Assembly: GCF_009363555.1 (NCBI RefSeq)
Contig: NZ_CP045372.1
Coordinates: 3,173,501 to 3,237,500, forward strand
Origin: Sulfitobacter sp. THAF37
GTDB taxonomy: Bacteria; Pseudomonadota; Alphaproteobacteria; Rhodobacterales; Rhodobacteraceae
Direction: 5' to 3'
Length of the DNA stretch: 64,000 bases
Notes under the pieces: generated by a model
What the model was told of the DNA's origin: nothing
Database searches by the model: none
Seen by the model: the letters and a program-made list of their open reading frames with translations, nothing else
Program-made: the position numbers and the translations under genes
Shown here: positions 27,172 to 35,869 of the stretch, one piece after another
Position numbering within the stretch: position 1 is the first letter of the stretch
Layout of the letters: the number at the start of each line of letters is the position of its first letter

Positions 27172-29114
27172 GCGGCGGCGTCATCCTCTGCTTCCAGCCG
27201 GACCAGCGCCGCCCCCGCCTCTACCTGATCGCCGGCGGCGGCCAGCACCTCGACCACCACGCCATCACGCTCCGCCAGCAGGGAATGCTCCATCTTCATC
27301 GCCTCCAGCACCGCCAGCCTGTCGCCTGCGGCCACCTTCTGACCCACCTGCGCCTCGACCAGCCTCACCATGCCCGGCATCGGCGCTTCGATCAGGTTGC
27401 CGTCCCCGCTGCGGCCCGCGGCACGGGCCAGCGGATCGACAACGTCAAAGACCATGCCGTAGCCGTCAAACACCGTGACCGTCGCCCCCGCCATGCTGAC
27501 CTCGGGCGCCACGTGGCCATCCAGATACCACGTGCCAGCGCGCCGCTCCGCCGTGACCTCGACCTCCCCCACGGACCAGAGCTGACGATCCGGCGACATC
27601 ACCCGCACCTTGAGCAGATCGTCCTCGCCCCCCTGCGCCAGCATCACCTGCCGCCGCAGCGGCCGCCACAGGGTGAACCCGGCCTCGGCCTGCGGCACCA
27701 TGAGGCCCAGCGCCGCCATGCCCGCGAGCGCCCTGTGCCAGGGCTCGACCGCGGGCACATCGGTCAGTGTTTCGATGTCGCGGGCGATCAGCCCCGTGTC
27801 CACGTCACCCGCGGCAAAGCCCGCATGACCCGCCAGCGCCCCCAGGAAGGCAAGGTTCGTGACCGTGCCCGCCACCTGCGCGCCGGACAGCGCGGCGCGC
27901 AGCCGCGCCAGCGCCACATCCCTTGTGGGACCGTGCACGATGACCTTGGCGATCATCGGATCGTAGAATGGGCTGATCGTATCCCCCGCGCGGACCCCCG
28001 AATCCGCACGCGTCCGGTCCGTGAAGTGCAGATGCGTCAGCGTGCCGGTCGCAGGCAGGAAGCCCTTCGGCACGTCCTCGGCATAAAGCCGCGCCTCGAA
28101 GGCGTGGCCGTCGATGGACAGATCCTGCTGGTGCAGCGGCAGACTCTCCCCCGCGGCCACGCGCAGCTGCCATTCCACCAGGTCGACGCCGGTGATCGCT
28201 TCTGTCACCGGATGCTCCACCTGCAGGCGTGTGTTCATCTCCATGAAGAAGAACCCATCCCGGCGCAGCCCGTCCGAGGCATCGACGATGAACTCCACCG
28301 TTCCCGCCCCGGCATAGCCGATGGCCTCGGCCGCGCGGACGGCGGCGGCGCCCATGGCCGCGCGCATCTCGTCGGTCATGCCGGGCGCCGGAGCTTCCTC
28401 GATCACCTTCTGATGGCGGCGCTGCAGCGAACAATCGCGCTCGAACAGATGGACTGCCTTCTTGCCGTCACCAAAGACCTGCACCTCGATGTGGCGCGGC
28501 TTGGCCACGAATTTCTCCACCAGCACGTCGGCATTGCCGAAGGCGCTTCTGGCCTCCGACCGGGCCGAATCGAGTGCCGCCTTGAACCCCTTGGCATCGT
28601 CAACCTGACGCATCCCCTTGCCGCCGCCCCCCGCGACGGCCTTGATCAGGACCGGATAGCCGATCTTCTCGGCCTCCTGCATGAGCAGATCGTCGTCCTG
28701 ATCGGCCCCGTGATATCCCGGCACCACGGGCACCCCGGCCTCGACCATCAGCGCCTTGGCGGCGTCCTTCAGCCCCATGGCGCGGATGGCTCGGGCCGAG
28801 GGGCCGATAAACACAAGCCCGGCCTTTTCCACCGCTTCGACGAAATCGGGGTTTTCGGACAGGAATCCATAGCCCGGATGGATCGCCTGCGCCCCCGTGT
28901 CCAGTGCCGCCTGAATGATGGCATCCCCGCGCAAATAGCTTTCGGCAGGGGCAGAGCCGCCGATATGCACCGCCGCGTCCGCTATCGCCACATGCATGGC
29001 CGCCGCATCCGCGTCCGAGTAGACGGCGACACAACGCACGCCCATGGCCTGGGCCGTCTGCATCACCCGGCAGGCGATCTCGCCCCGGTTTGCAATCAGG
29101 ATCGTGTCGAACAT
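27168..29114 (-). CDS. liuD: Methylcrotonyl-CoA carboxylase biotin-containing alpha subunit
   Basis: Carboxylates its own biotin with bicarbonate and ATP, then passes CO2 to the beta subunit for 3-methylcrotonyl-CoA carboxylation in leucine breakdown. 648 residues: biotin carboxylase domain (FDTILIANRGEIACRVMQTA at the start, ATP loop KAVAGGGGKGMR, MNTRLQVEHPVTE), a linker domain, and a C-terminal biotinyl domain with EAMKMEH; the biotinylated lysine is about Lys607. BirA at 1716-2447 is the matching ligase. Separated from the beta subunit gene by the ASCH gene, which is unusual only in that the two subunits are not adjacent. Confidence 0.94.
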   Translation of the reverse strand: MFDTILIANRGEIACRVMQTAQAMGVRCVAVYSDADAAAMHVAIADAAVHIGGSAPAESYLRGDAIIQAALDTGAQAIHPGYGFLSENPDFVEAVEKAGLVFIGPSARAIRAMGLKDAAKALMVEAGVPVVPGYHGADQDDDLLMQEAEKIGYPVLIKAVAGGGGKGMRQVDDAKGFKAALDSARSEARSAFGNADVLVEKFVAKPRHIEVQVFGDGKKAVHLFERDCSLQRRHQKVIEEAPAPGMTDEMRAAMGAAAVRAAEAIGYAGAGTVEFIVDASDGLRRDGFFFMEMNTRLQVEHPVTEAITGVDLVEWQLRVAAGESLPLHQQDLSIDGHAFEARLYAEDVPKGFLPATGTLTHLHFTDRTRADSGVRAGDTISPFYDPMIAKVIVHGPTRDVALARLRAALSGAQVAGTVTNLAFLGALAGHAGFAAGDVDTGLIARDIETLTDVPAVEPWHRALAGMAALGLMVPQAEAGFTLWRPLRRQVMLAQGGEDDLLKVRVMSPDRQLWSVGEVEVTAERRAGTWYLDGHVAPEVSMAGATVTVFDGYGMVFDVVDPLARAAGRSGDGNLIEAPMPGMVRLVEAQVGQKVAAGDRLAVLEAMKMEHSLLAERDGVVVEVLAAAGDQVEAGAALVRLEAEDDAAA

Positions 29115-29140
29115 GTCTCGCCCTTCTTCATTTCATTGTT

Positions 29141-29191
29141 CCTCAAATATACCGGGGGAGCAGTCGCAGACTGCGGGGGCAGCGCCCCCAT
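29141..29191. repeat. Intergenic palindromic element (two adjacent perfect hairpins)
   Basis: The 84-base spacer between liuD and the ASCH gene contains CCTCAAATATACCGGGGGAG followed by two perfect short hairpins: GCAGTC-GCA-GACTGC (29160-29174) and GGGGGC-AGC-GCCCCC (29175-29189). The strand-reversed core CCCCCGGTAT recurs at 63491-63500. Elements of this style (AT-rich core next to GGGGC/GCCCC stems) are, as I recall, scattered between genes in Rhodobacteraceae. No T-run follows either stem. Confidence 0.5.
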
Positions 29192-29198
29192 GACCCGG

Positions 29199-29609
29199 TC
29201 AAAATGCCTCGACCACGTCGAACCTTTCCCAGATCAGCGTCATGTCTTCCGCGAAAATGCCCTGCCGCTCGTAATAACGGCGATGACCTGTCTTCCAGCT
29301 TTCCAGCGTGTCGTCCTCGCCCTCTGCCAGCGCCATCTCCTCGGTCATCCCGGCCCAGGTCGTCCGCACCAGCTCCTTCGTCTCGATCACCAGCGCGGGC
29401 CGACCGTCGGGGCCAAGCGCGATGTCGCGCCGGCCGATCACCGGCATCGGCTCGCGCCCTGCCTCCACATCGGCAAGGGCGGTGCAGGTCGCGCGTTTAG
29501 CGCCCGACCGGACCAGCGCGGTCAGCTCGGCAATGAGCCCCGGCGTGTCACCAAAGGCAAAGGTCTGCGCCCCGGGGTAGCGCGCCAGCACGTCGTCCAG
29601 TTCTGCCAT
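29199..29609 (-). CDS. ASCH domain-containing protein
   Basis: 136 residues from MAELDDVLARYPGAQTFAFG. The fold signature of ASCH (a small PUA-like beta-barrel proposed to bind RNA) is visible: RSGAKRATCTALADVEAGREP, then RPALVIETKELVRTTWAGMT and EDMTLIWERFDVVEAF at the C-terminus. The start was chosen at the conventional N-terminus, 25 bases after the beta-subunit stop; an upstream in-frame ATG adds unrelated residues. It lies between the two carboxylase subunit genes. Its role is unknown; related ASCH proteins act on RNA or modified nucleosides. Confidence 0.82.
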   Translation of the reverse strand: MAELDDVLARYPGAQTFAFGDTPGLIAELTALVRSGAKRATCTALADVEAGREPMPVIGRRDIALGPDGRPALVIETKELVRTTWAGMTEEMALAEGEDDTLESWKTGHRRYYERQGIFAEDMTLIWERFDVVEAF

Positions 29610-29634
29610 CTCGCGTCTCTCCCTCGGGCCCGGG

Positions 29635-31239
29635 TTACATGCGGAACACGCCAAAGCGTGTCGGCTCGATGGGGGCATTCAGGCTGGCCGACAGGCTCAG
29701 GAACAGCACCTCCCGGCTCTTGCGCGGGTCGATGATGCCATCGTCCCACAGCCGCGCGGAAGCATAGAGCGGGTGGCTCTGTTCCTCGAACATGTCGATG
29801 GTGGGCTGCTTGAAGGCGGTCTCTTCCTCTTCGGTCCATGTCTCGCCCGCCCGCTCCATCGCGTCGCGCTTGACGGTGGCCAGCACCCCCGCCGCCTGCG
29901 GTCCGCCCATGACCGAAATCCGGCTGTTGGGCCAGGTCCACAGGAACCGCGGGCGATAGGCCCGCCCCGACATGCCGTAGTTGCCCGCCCCGAAAGAGCC
30001 GCCGACCAGCATGGTGATCTTGGGCACATTGGTGGTGGCCACCGCCGTCACCATCTTGGCCCCGTGTCGCGCGATGCCCTCGTTCTCGTATTTGCGCCCC
30101 ACCATGAAACCGGTGATGTTCTGCAGAAAGACCAGCGGGATATTGCGCTGGCTGCAAAGTTCAACGAAATGCGCCCCCTTCTGCGCCGCTTCCGAAAACA
30201 ACACCCCGTTGTTGGCCACGATCCCGATGGGACATCCCTTGAGATGGGCAAACCCCGTCACCAGCGTCTCGCCAAAGCGGGATTTGAATTCGTCAAAGCG
30301 GCTGCCGTCCACCAGCCGGGCAATCACCTCGCGGATGTCATAGGGCGTGCGCAGGTCGGCGGGCACCACCCCCAGCAGTTCCGCCGGGTCATAGGCGGGG
30401 TCCTCCGGGCTTTCCCATTGAACGGTCGCGGGCCGGGTCCGGTTGAGCTGCGCAACCGCGCGGCGCGCCAGGCTCAGCGCATGGGCGTCGTCCTCTGCCA
30501 GATAGTCGGCCACGCCGGACAGCCGCGTATGCACATCGCCGCCGCCCAGATCCTCGGCGCTGACCACTTCGCCCGTCGCCGCCTTGACCAGCGGCGGCCC
30601 GGCAAGAAAGATCGTCCCCTGTTCCTTCACGATGATGGTCACATCCGACATCGCGGGCACGTAAGCCCCGCCAGCAGTGCATGACCCCATGACCACGGCA
30701 ATCTGCGGGATCCCCTTGGCCGACATGCGCGCCTGGTTGTAGAAAATCGCGCCGAAATGGTCGCGGTCGGGGAAAACCTCGTCCTGGTTCGGCAGGTTCG
30801 CGCCGCCACTGTCCACAAGATAGACGCAAGGCAGATGGTTCGCCTCCGCGATTTCCTGCGCGCGCAGGTGTTTCTTGACCGTCATGGGGTAATAGCTGCC
30901 GCCCTTCACGGTGGCGTCGTTGCAGACCACCATGACCTCGTGCCCCTGGACCCGACCGATGCCCGCGATCACCCCGGCACAGGGTGCAGCGCCATCATAA
31001 AGCCCATGCGCCGCGGTCGCCCCGATTTCCAGAAACGGCGATCCGGGGTCCAGCAGGTTCGCAACCCGTTCCCTGGGCAGCATCTTGCCCCGGCTGACGT
31101 GACGCGCGCGCGATTTCTCGCCGCCGCCAAGGGCAGCCGCCTCCGCCGCCGCCGCGACCGGTTCCAGCGCCTTGAGATGCGCCGCTTCGTTCGCCTTGTA
31201 GGCCTCGGAAGACGGCAGCGCCTGAGATAGCAGTTTCAC
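29635..31239 (-). CDS. liuB: Methylcrotonyl-CoA carboxylase carboxyltransferase beta subunit (GTG start)
   Basis: Transfers CO2 from biotin to 3-methylcrotonyl-CoA. 534 residues, crotonase-like carboxyltransferase with two halves. Signatures: [35 protein letters not shown] and [16 protein letters not shown], which match the MCC rather than the propionyl-CoA carboxylase group. The start is GTG at 31239 (GTGAAACTGCTATCT); no ATG lies nearby upstream, and the following protein gene ends one base away. Confidence 0.95.
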   Translation of the reverse strand: MKLLSQALPSSEAYKANEAAHLKALEPVAAAAEAAALGGGEKSRARHVSRGKMLPRERVANLLDPGSPFLEIGATAAHGLYDGAAPCAGVIAGIGRVQGHEVMVVCNDATVKGGSYYPMTVKKHLRAQEIAEANHLPCVYLVDSGGANLPNQDEVFPDRDHFGAIFYNQARMSAKGIPQIAVVMGSCTAGGAYVPAMSDVTIIVKEQGTIFLAGPPLVKAATGEVVSAEDLGGGDVHTRLSGVADYLAEDDAHALSLARRAVAQLNRTRPATVQWESPEDPAYDPAELLGVVPADLRTPYDIREVIARLVDGSRFDEFKSRFGETLVTGFAHLKGCPIGIVANNGVLFSEAAQKGAHFVELCSQRNIPLVFLQNITGFMVGRKYENEGIARHGAKMVTAVATTNVPKITMLVGGSFGAGNYGMSGRAYRPRFLWTWPNSRISVMGGPQAAGVLATVKRDAMERAGETWTEEEETAFKQPTIDMFEEQSHPLYASARLWDDGIIDPRKSREVLFLSLSASLNAPIEPTRFGVFRM

Positions 31240-31240
31240 G

Positions 31241-31693
31241 TCAATTTCCCTTCATGTCCCGCAGCTCCAGCGTGCGCCGGGCCGTCATCACCATCATGCA
31301 GTTGGCAAAGACCACACTGCGGATCGAACCGCCCTGCCACCGGGCATAGTCCAGCGCACATTCCGCGTCGCGAAAGGCGATCCAGGCCCGCTGCGCGGTC
31401 AGAAGCTGGTCCTTCAGCCCCGCGTCCTGCGCTTCGAGGTGGGCGCGTGTGCTCTTGTATTCCGTGTTCAGCAGGTCGTCCCAAACCGCAGTCTCCGCCT
31501 GGATGCATTGCGAGATGCCCTGCGTGGTGTCGAAACCCTGATCCTGGCAGGCGTTCGATGCCGCGCCCAGGCACGCCGGGGCGGTCTCGCCCACGGGCGT
31601 ATCTGCAAAGCAGGACCGCACCGTGTTGCCATCCACCTGCTGCGCCACGGCACCGCCCGCGCAGACCATCGCCAGAATTGCCAGAAACCTCAT
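31241..31693 (-). CDS. Secreted lysozyme inhibitor LprI-like (DUF1311) protein
   Basis: 150 residues: signal peptide [20 protein letters not shown] (cleavage probably after AVA), then a cysteine-rich four-helix domain with [29 protein letters not shown] and CMMVM. The segment [20 protein letters not shown] matches the LprI/DUF1311 signature (RAWixfRdaeC). The family name comes from mycobacterial LprI, which inhibits lysozyme; whether this one does so is unknown. The start at 31693 is set by the signal peptide. It lies one base from the liuB start and is unrelated to leucine degradation by function. Confidence 0.82.
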   Translation of the reverse strand: MRFLAILAMVCAGGAVAQQVDGNTVRSCFADTPVGETAPACLGAASNACQDQGFDTTQGISQCIQAETAVWDDLLNTEYKSTRAHLEAQDAGLKDQLLTAQRAWIAFRDAECALDYARWQGGSIRSVVFANCMMVMTARRTLELRDMKGN

Positions 31694-31772
31694 CGCCGCG
31701 TCTCCTTTGTTGTCATCCTTGCCGACCGCCGGGGCCGCTGTTTTCAGTCCATCGCGACGCGCGCCGGGGCGG

Positions 31773-32060
31773 TCATGCAGCGGGTTCCGCGGGATCAGGT
31801 AACACCAGTCGCCCCGCCCGATCCACCTTATAGACCACCGCATCGCCGCAACGGACCTCGATCCAGACCCGTGGCGCGCTTGCGGGCACGGCATGGCAAT
31901 CGGTTTTCCGCCCGCCGTGCTCGGCCACGTATCTGGACGCGTAATGGTCGATCACATCCGTCTCCGTCATTTGCGCTGCAATCCAGCCCTGTCGGAACAG
32001 CAGCACCCCAACCACGACGGTCAGCACTGCAAGCGGGGTCCACCACAGCCACCGCGGCAT
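31773..32060 (-). CDS. Hypothetical single-pass membrane protein
   Basis: 95 residues: N-terminal membrane helix (RWLWWTPLAVLTVVVGVLLF, residues 3-22), then a short extracytoplasmic domain with two cysteines (DCHAVP and RCGDAVVY) that could form a disulfide, and an acidic/Pro tail. It starts 3 bases after the liuA stop, so it is co-transcribed with the leucine genes. No family recognised. Confidence 0.7.
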   Translation of the reverse strand: MPRWLWWTPLAVLTVVVGVLLFRQGWIAAQMTETDVIDHYASRYVAEHGGRKTDCHAVPASAPRVWIEVRCGDAVVYKVDRAGRLVLPDPAEPAA

Positions 32061-32063
32061 CGC

Positions 32064-33227
32064 CTAGGCCATCGCCGCCATCATTTCGCGACCCACCAGC
32101 ATGCGGCGGATTTCCGACGTACCGGCCCCGATCTCCATCAGCTTGGCATCGCGGAAGATACGCGCAACGGGCGTGTCGTTCAGGTAGCCCGCGCCCCCCA
32201 GCGCCTGCACCGCCTGATGGGCCTGTACCATCGCCTGCTCCGAGGCGTAGAGGCAACAGGCGGCCGCGTCCTGGCGCGTCACGTTTCCCCGATCACAGGC
32301 CTGTGCCACGCTGTAGACATAGGCCCGCGCCGAGTTCATCGCCGTGTACATATCCGCCAGCTTGCCCTGCATCAGCTGGAAGTTACCGATCGGCTCGCCG
32401 AACTGCCTGCGCTCGCTCACGTAGGGCATGACCTCGTCCAGGCAGGCCGCCATGATGCCCAGACCGATGCCCGCCAGCACCACGCGTTCGTAGTCCAGAC
32501 CCGACATCAGCACCGCCACGCCGCGCCCTTCTTCGCCCAGCACGTTCTCCAACGGCACTTCGACATCGTCGAACACCAGCTCGCCGGTGTTCGACCCGCG
32601 CATGCCCAGCTTGTCCAGGTGGTGCGGGGTGCTGAAGCCTTTCATCCCGCGCTCGATCAGAAACGCGGTGATCCCCCTCGACCCCAGGTCGGGATCGGTC
32701 TTGGCGTATACCACCAGCGTCTCGGCGTTGGGCGCATTGGTGATCCAGTACTTGTTACCGGACAGACGGTAATGATCGTTGCGCTTCTCTGCCCGCAGCT
32801 TCATCGACACCACGTCGCTGCCTGCGCCTGCTTCGGACATCGCCAGCGCGCCGACATGCTCACCGGTGCAGAGCTTTGGCAGGTACTTTGCCTTCTGTTC
32901 GGGGGTGCCGTTCAGCTTGATCTGATTGACGCAGAGGTTCGAATGCGCGCCATAGGACAGCGAAACCGACGCCGAGGCGCGGGCGATTTCCTCGACCGCG
33001 ACGACATGGGCGACATATCCCAGCCCGGAACCGCCGTGCTCTTCCTCCACCGTCATGCCGAGCAGGCCCAATTCGCCCATCTCGGTCCAGAGTTCGGGCG
33101 GAAAGTCATTATTGCTGTCGATTTCCGCAGCCATCGGTTTGACCCGTTCCTGCGCCCAGCGGTGCACCATGTCGCGCAGGGCGGTCACGTCCTCCCCCAG
33201 ATCGAAATTCATACTCGCGTTGAACAT
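32064..33227 (-). CDS. liuA: Isovaleryl-CoA dehydrogenase
   Basis: FAD-dependent dehydrogenation of isovaleryl-CoA to 3-methylcrotonyl-CoA, the entry step of the leucine branch. 387 residues from [23 protein letters not shown] and substrate motifs: [34 protein letters not shown], and [20 protein letters not shown]. Glu247 in [10 protein letters not shown] occupies the isovaleryl-CoA-specific catalytic base position (in other acyl-CoA dehydrogenases the base lies elsewhere). The ATG at 33227 follows GGGGAGGCGGAG. First gene of the leucine cluster, preceded by a promoter/operator candidate. Confidence 0.94.
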   Translation of the reverse strand: MFNASMNFDLGEDVTALRDMVHRWAQERVKPMAAEIDSNNDFPPELWTEMGELGLLGMTVEEEHGGSGLGYVAHVVAVEEIARASASVSLSYGAHSNLCVNQIKLNGTPEQKAKYLPKLCTGEHVGALAMSEAGAGSDVVSMKLRAEKRNDHYRLSGNKYWITNAPNAETLVVYAKTDPDLGSRGITAFLIERGMKGFSTPHHLDKLGMRGSNTGELVFDDVEVPLENVLGEEGRGVAVLMSGLDYERVVLAGIGLGIMAACLDEVMPYVSERRQFGEPIGNFQLMQGKLADMYTAMNSARAYVYSVAQACDRGNVTRQDAAACCLYASEQAMVQAHQAVQALGGAGYLNDTPVARIFRDAKLMEIGAGTSEIRRMLVGREMMAAMA

Positions 33228-33247
33228 CTCCGCCTCCCCGGGCTCGT

Positions 33248-33295
33248 TATTGAACGACTGTTCATTACTTAACGCAGTGGCGCTCTTTTCGTCAA
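33248..33295 (-). promoter_or_regulatory. Promoter with overlapping palindromic operator in front of the leucine cluster
   Basis: On the minus strand TTGACG (33295-33290) and TTAAGT (33272-33267) are spaced by exactly 17 bases. Immediately downstream, overlapping the transcription start, is the palindrome TGAACGACTGTTCA (33251-33264; arms TGAAC and GTTCA), which extends imperfectly to 33248-33267. A TetR-family repressor would bind such a site; leucine genes in proteobacteria are known to be controlled by LiuR (MerR type) or LiuQ (TetR type). No regulator gene lies next to it in this window. Which protein binds is inference. Confidence 0.5.
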
Positions 33296-33376
33296 GCCGC
33301 CCGGTGCAGCGGAACCCTGTGCCCCCCGCAACCGTTGGCCGAGTGAAACACGCCAACCTCTGCAAAGGATACTGCA

Positions 33377-33850
33377 ATGAGCAACGATCTGAAAAAGGAA
33401 TTCTGGGACCGGATGGAGGACATCCGCTCAGGCATGCTGGGCGCCGATAACGCCCGCAGCGTCCCGATGAGCCACTTCGTCGATGACGACACCCCGAACA
33501 CGCTTTGGTTCATCACGGCCAAGGATACCGACATCTCCAAGGCCGCCGGCACCGGCGCAGACGCGGAATACATCGTGTCCAGCAAGGACGAGCATCTTTA
33601 CGGGCGCATCCATGGGCGCATCACCGTTTCACACGATGACGAACAGCTCGACGACATCTGGAACGCCTTTGCCGCCGCATGGTTCGATGGGGACAAGAAC
33701 GATCCCGACGTGCAGCTGCTGCGCATGGACCTCAAGGAAGCCGAGGTCTGGGTGACAGAAGGCAATCTCAAGTTCCTCTACGAGATCGCCAAGGCGAACG
33801 TGACCGACAAGAAACCCGACGCGGGCCAGCACGGCACGATCATGTTCTGA
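33377..33850 (+). CDS. Pyridoxamine-5'-phosphate oxidase-like / general stress FMN-binding protein
   Basis: 157 residues starting [20 protein letters not shown]. Split-barrel flavin-binding fold: [40 protein letters not shown] and the C-terminal [20 protein letters not shown] resemble the 'general stress protein 26' group (PNPOx-like), which binds FMN but has no proven oxidase activity. It reads away from the leucine cluster with 149 bases between starts, and its stop is 4 bases from the converging aminotransferase gene stop. Confidence 0.82.
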   Translation: MSNDLKKEFWDRMEDIRSGMLGADNARSVPMSHFVDDDTPNTLWFITAKDTDISKAAGTGADAEYIVSSKDEHLYGRIHGRITVSHDDEQLDDIWNAFAAAWFDGDKNDPDVQLLRMDLKEAEVWVTEGNLKFLYEIAKANVTDKKPDAGQHGTIMF

Positions 33851-33853
33851 CGC

Positions 33854-35071
33854 TCAGGCGGGGCTGCGCGCCCCGTCCCTGACATTCTGGTGCACCGCGC
33901 CGACCTCGGACCGGATGATCCGCGCGATAAGATCGCAGTCTTCGAGCGAAAAGGTCAGCGGCACCCTCATGTCCACGATGCCTGCCAGTACAGCGTCACT
34001 GGCGGGCATCCTTTCCGACTTTACGTACTGCCATGAATCGTAGCGGCTGGTGAACCCGATCGGTTCGGCAGCGCCGAACCACTTTAGCTCGACCCCCCGC
34101 TCGCGGCACCGGCGCAGCACCTCCTGCACATCCGGGGCGGCCCAGCCGTCCAGAAGGAACTGGATCGACGATCCGACAATCGTTTCCCGCGCCGGACGGT
34201 CGATCACCGTCAGACCGGGCGTGCCGCGCAATCCCCCTTCGATCCGGAAATACCGTTCGTTCCAGCGCGCGCACTGGCGGTCGAGGTCACGCAGTTGAGG
34301 CCGCAATATCGCCGCGCGCAGGTTGTCCATCCGGCCCGAGACATTGGGCATCTCGTAGCGGATCGTCTCGAACATCTCTTTCGGCGGTCCGGCACGGTGG
34401 CTTTCGTACAGCATGTAGGACCCCGACAGCATCACCGCACGCGCCGCGATCTCGGGGTCGTCCATGACCAGCAGGCCGCCTTCGCCGGCGTTGACGTGCT
34501 TGTAGGTCTGGCAGGAATAGCACCCAACCTTGCCCTGCGTCCCCGAAGGAACGCCGTTCCACGCCGCCCCCATCGTGTGGGCGCAATCCTCTATCACCGT
34601 GATCCCCGACGCGTCGCAGAGCGCCATCAGCGCCTCCATGTCCGCGATGTGCCCCCGCATGTGGCTGAGCAGCAGAACATCCGCCTGGTCGGCCTTGGCG
34701 GCGAGGTCATCGAGGTCGATCACAAGTTGCCGCGTCACCCCGACAAACACCGGCACCGCCCCCACCGCGGCAATCGCGCCGGGCACCGGGGCCAGGGTAA
34801 AGGCATTGGTCAGGACGCGGTCGCCGGGCCTGACCCCCACGGCCCGCAGCGCCGTGCCCATCGCATAGCCGCCCGACGCCACCGCCAGGCAATAGCGTGC
34901 CCCGACCATGTCCGCGAATTCCTGCTCAAGCATTACGGTCTGCGCCACTTCGCCCGGCGCGGTGTTGTAGCGGTGCAGCCGACCCGACCGCATCACCGCC
35001 ACCGCCGCTTCGATCCCCTCCTCCGGTATCGGCTCCTGCTGGGTAAAGCTGCCGCGGAAGACGTCGGTCAT
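33854..35071 (-). CDS. DegT/DnrJ/EryC1/StrS-family PLP aminotransferase
   Basis: 405 residues from MTDVFRGSFTQQEPIPEEGI. PLP lysine is Lys191 in SCQTYKHVNAGEGG and Asp162 in VIEDCAHTMGA is the pyridine-nitrogen partner. The family makes amino sugars for surface polysaccharide or acts on related ketones. The ATG overlaps the phosphatase stop by four bases (ATGA), so the two genes are coupled; a 3' partner is absent. A reading further upstream enters the phosphatase gene in another frame. Exact substrate not readable. Confidence 0.88.
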   Translation of the reverse strand: MTDVFRGSFTQQEPIPEEGIEAAVAVMRSGRLHRYNTAPGEVAQTVMLEQEFADMVGARYCLAVASGGYAMGTALRAVGVRPGDRVLTNAFTLAPVPGAIAAVGAVPVFVGVTRQLVIDLDDLAAKADQADVLLLSHMRGHIADMEALMALCDASGITVIEDCAHTMGAAWNGVPSGTQGKVGCYSCQTYKHVNAGEGGLLVMDDPEIAARAVMLSGSYMLYESHRAGPPKEMFETIRYEMPNVSGRMDNLRAAILRPQLRDLDRQCARWNERYFRIEGGLRGTPGLTVIDRPARETIVGSSIQFLLDGWAAPDVQEVLRRCRERGVELKWFGAAEPIGFTSRYDSWQYVKSERMPASDAVLAGIVDMRVPLTFSLEDCDLIARIIRSEVGAVHQNVRDGARSPA

Positions 35072-35742
35072 GCCGCCGACCCCACCAGCCCGACGACGAT
35101 GTCGTGCAGGTCGTCGTAGTGGTTCAAAAGCGCCTCGGGCGCCAGCGCCGCCATGTCGCCACCCGCCGGACCAAACGTCACCAGCACGCAGGGCACCCCG
35201 GCGTTGCGCGCGGTGTTGCGGTCGGTGTCGCTGTCGCCGATCAGCATGCACAGCGCCGGATCGCCGCCCGCACGGCGCGCGGTCTCGAACAGGTGTTCGG
35301 GATCGGGCTTGCGCACCGCCAGCGTGTCGGCCCCCAGCATCGCGTCAAAGACCTCGCGCACCCCCAGCCGTGTCAGCAGCGTATTGGCCAGCTCTTCGGG
35401 TTTGTTGGTGCAGATGGCCACCCGGTAGCCTGCCTGCTTCAGCCGGATGACCGCCTCCATCGCGCCGGGATAAAGCGTGGTGTGCGTGTCGATGTCACGG
35501 GCGTAGGCTTCGAGCAGCTTCGGATAACAGGCGTTGATGGTGTCCAGGTCGTCCGACCGGCCCAGCCGGCCCATCCCGAGTTTCAGCATGGCGCGCCCGC
35601 CGCGCAGGGCGGTGCCGGCATCCTTCACCGGGTCCAGCAGATCCCCCGCCCCGAGATCCCGAAAGCAAGAGTTCGCGGCGGCAATCAGATCGCCGCTGGT
35701 GTCGGCCAGCGTCCCGTCAAGATCGAAAACAACCGTCTTCAT
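35068..35742 (-). CDS. gph: Phosphoglycolate phosphatase (HAD-IA)
   Basis: 224 residues of the haloacid dehalogenase superfamily with the four motifs: FDLDGTLADT (nucleophile Asp7, acid/base Asp9), ICTNKPEEL (Thr/Asn motif II), RKPDPEHL (Lys motif III) and GDSDTDRNTARNAG (acidic motif IV). The subfamily best fits phosphoglycolate phosphatase, which removes 2-phosphoglycolate formed by photorespiration or DNA repair; other small phospho-substrates are possible. It overlaps the aminotransferase start and is divergent from glmU. Confidence 0.85.
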   Translation of the reverse strand: MKTVVFDLDGTLADTSGDLIAAANSCFRDLGAGDLLDPVKDAGTALRGGRAMLKLGMGRLGRSDDLDTINACYPKLLEAYARDIDTHTTLYPGAMEAVIRLKQAGYRVAICTNKPEELANTLLTRLGVREVFDAMLGADTLAVRKPDPEHLFETARRAGGDPALCMLIGDSDTDRNTARNAGVPCVLVTFGPAGGDMAALAPEALLNHYDDLHDIVVGLVGSAA

Positions 35743-35869
35743 ATCGTCCCCGTCTGCGGCTCACCGCCCATTGTTGTTGCAGGCCGCAACCTATCTTGAT
35801 CCCGGCCACCCTTGCGCCTTTGTGCTCAGGGGGTAAACAGAATGCAAGGTAGAGCATAAAGAGACCCAT

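Noticed and set aside
27285..29735. Open plus-strand frame of 816 codons opposite liuD and the ASCH gene
   Set aside because: Antisense to clear biotin carboxylase coding; Arg/His-rich and no domain.
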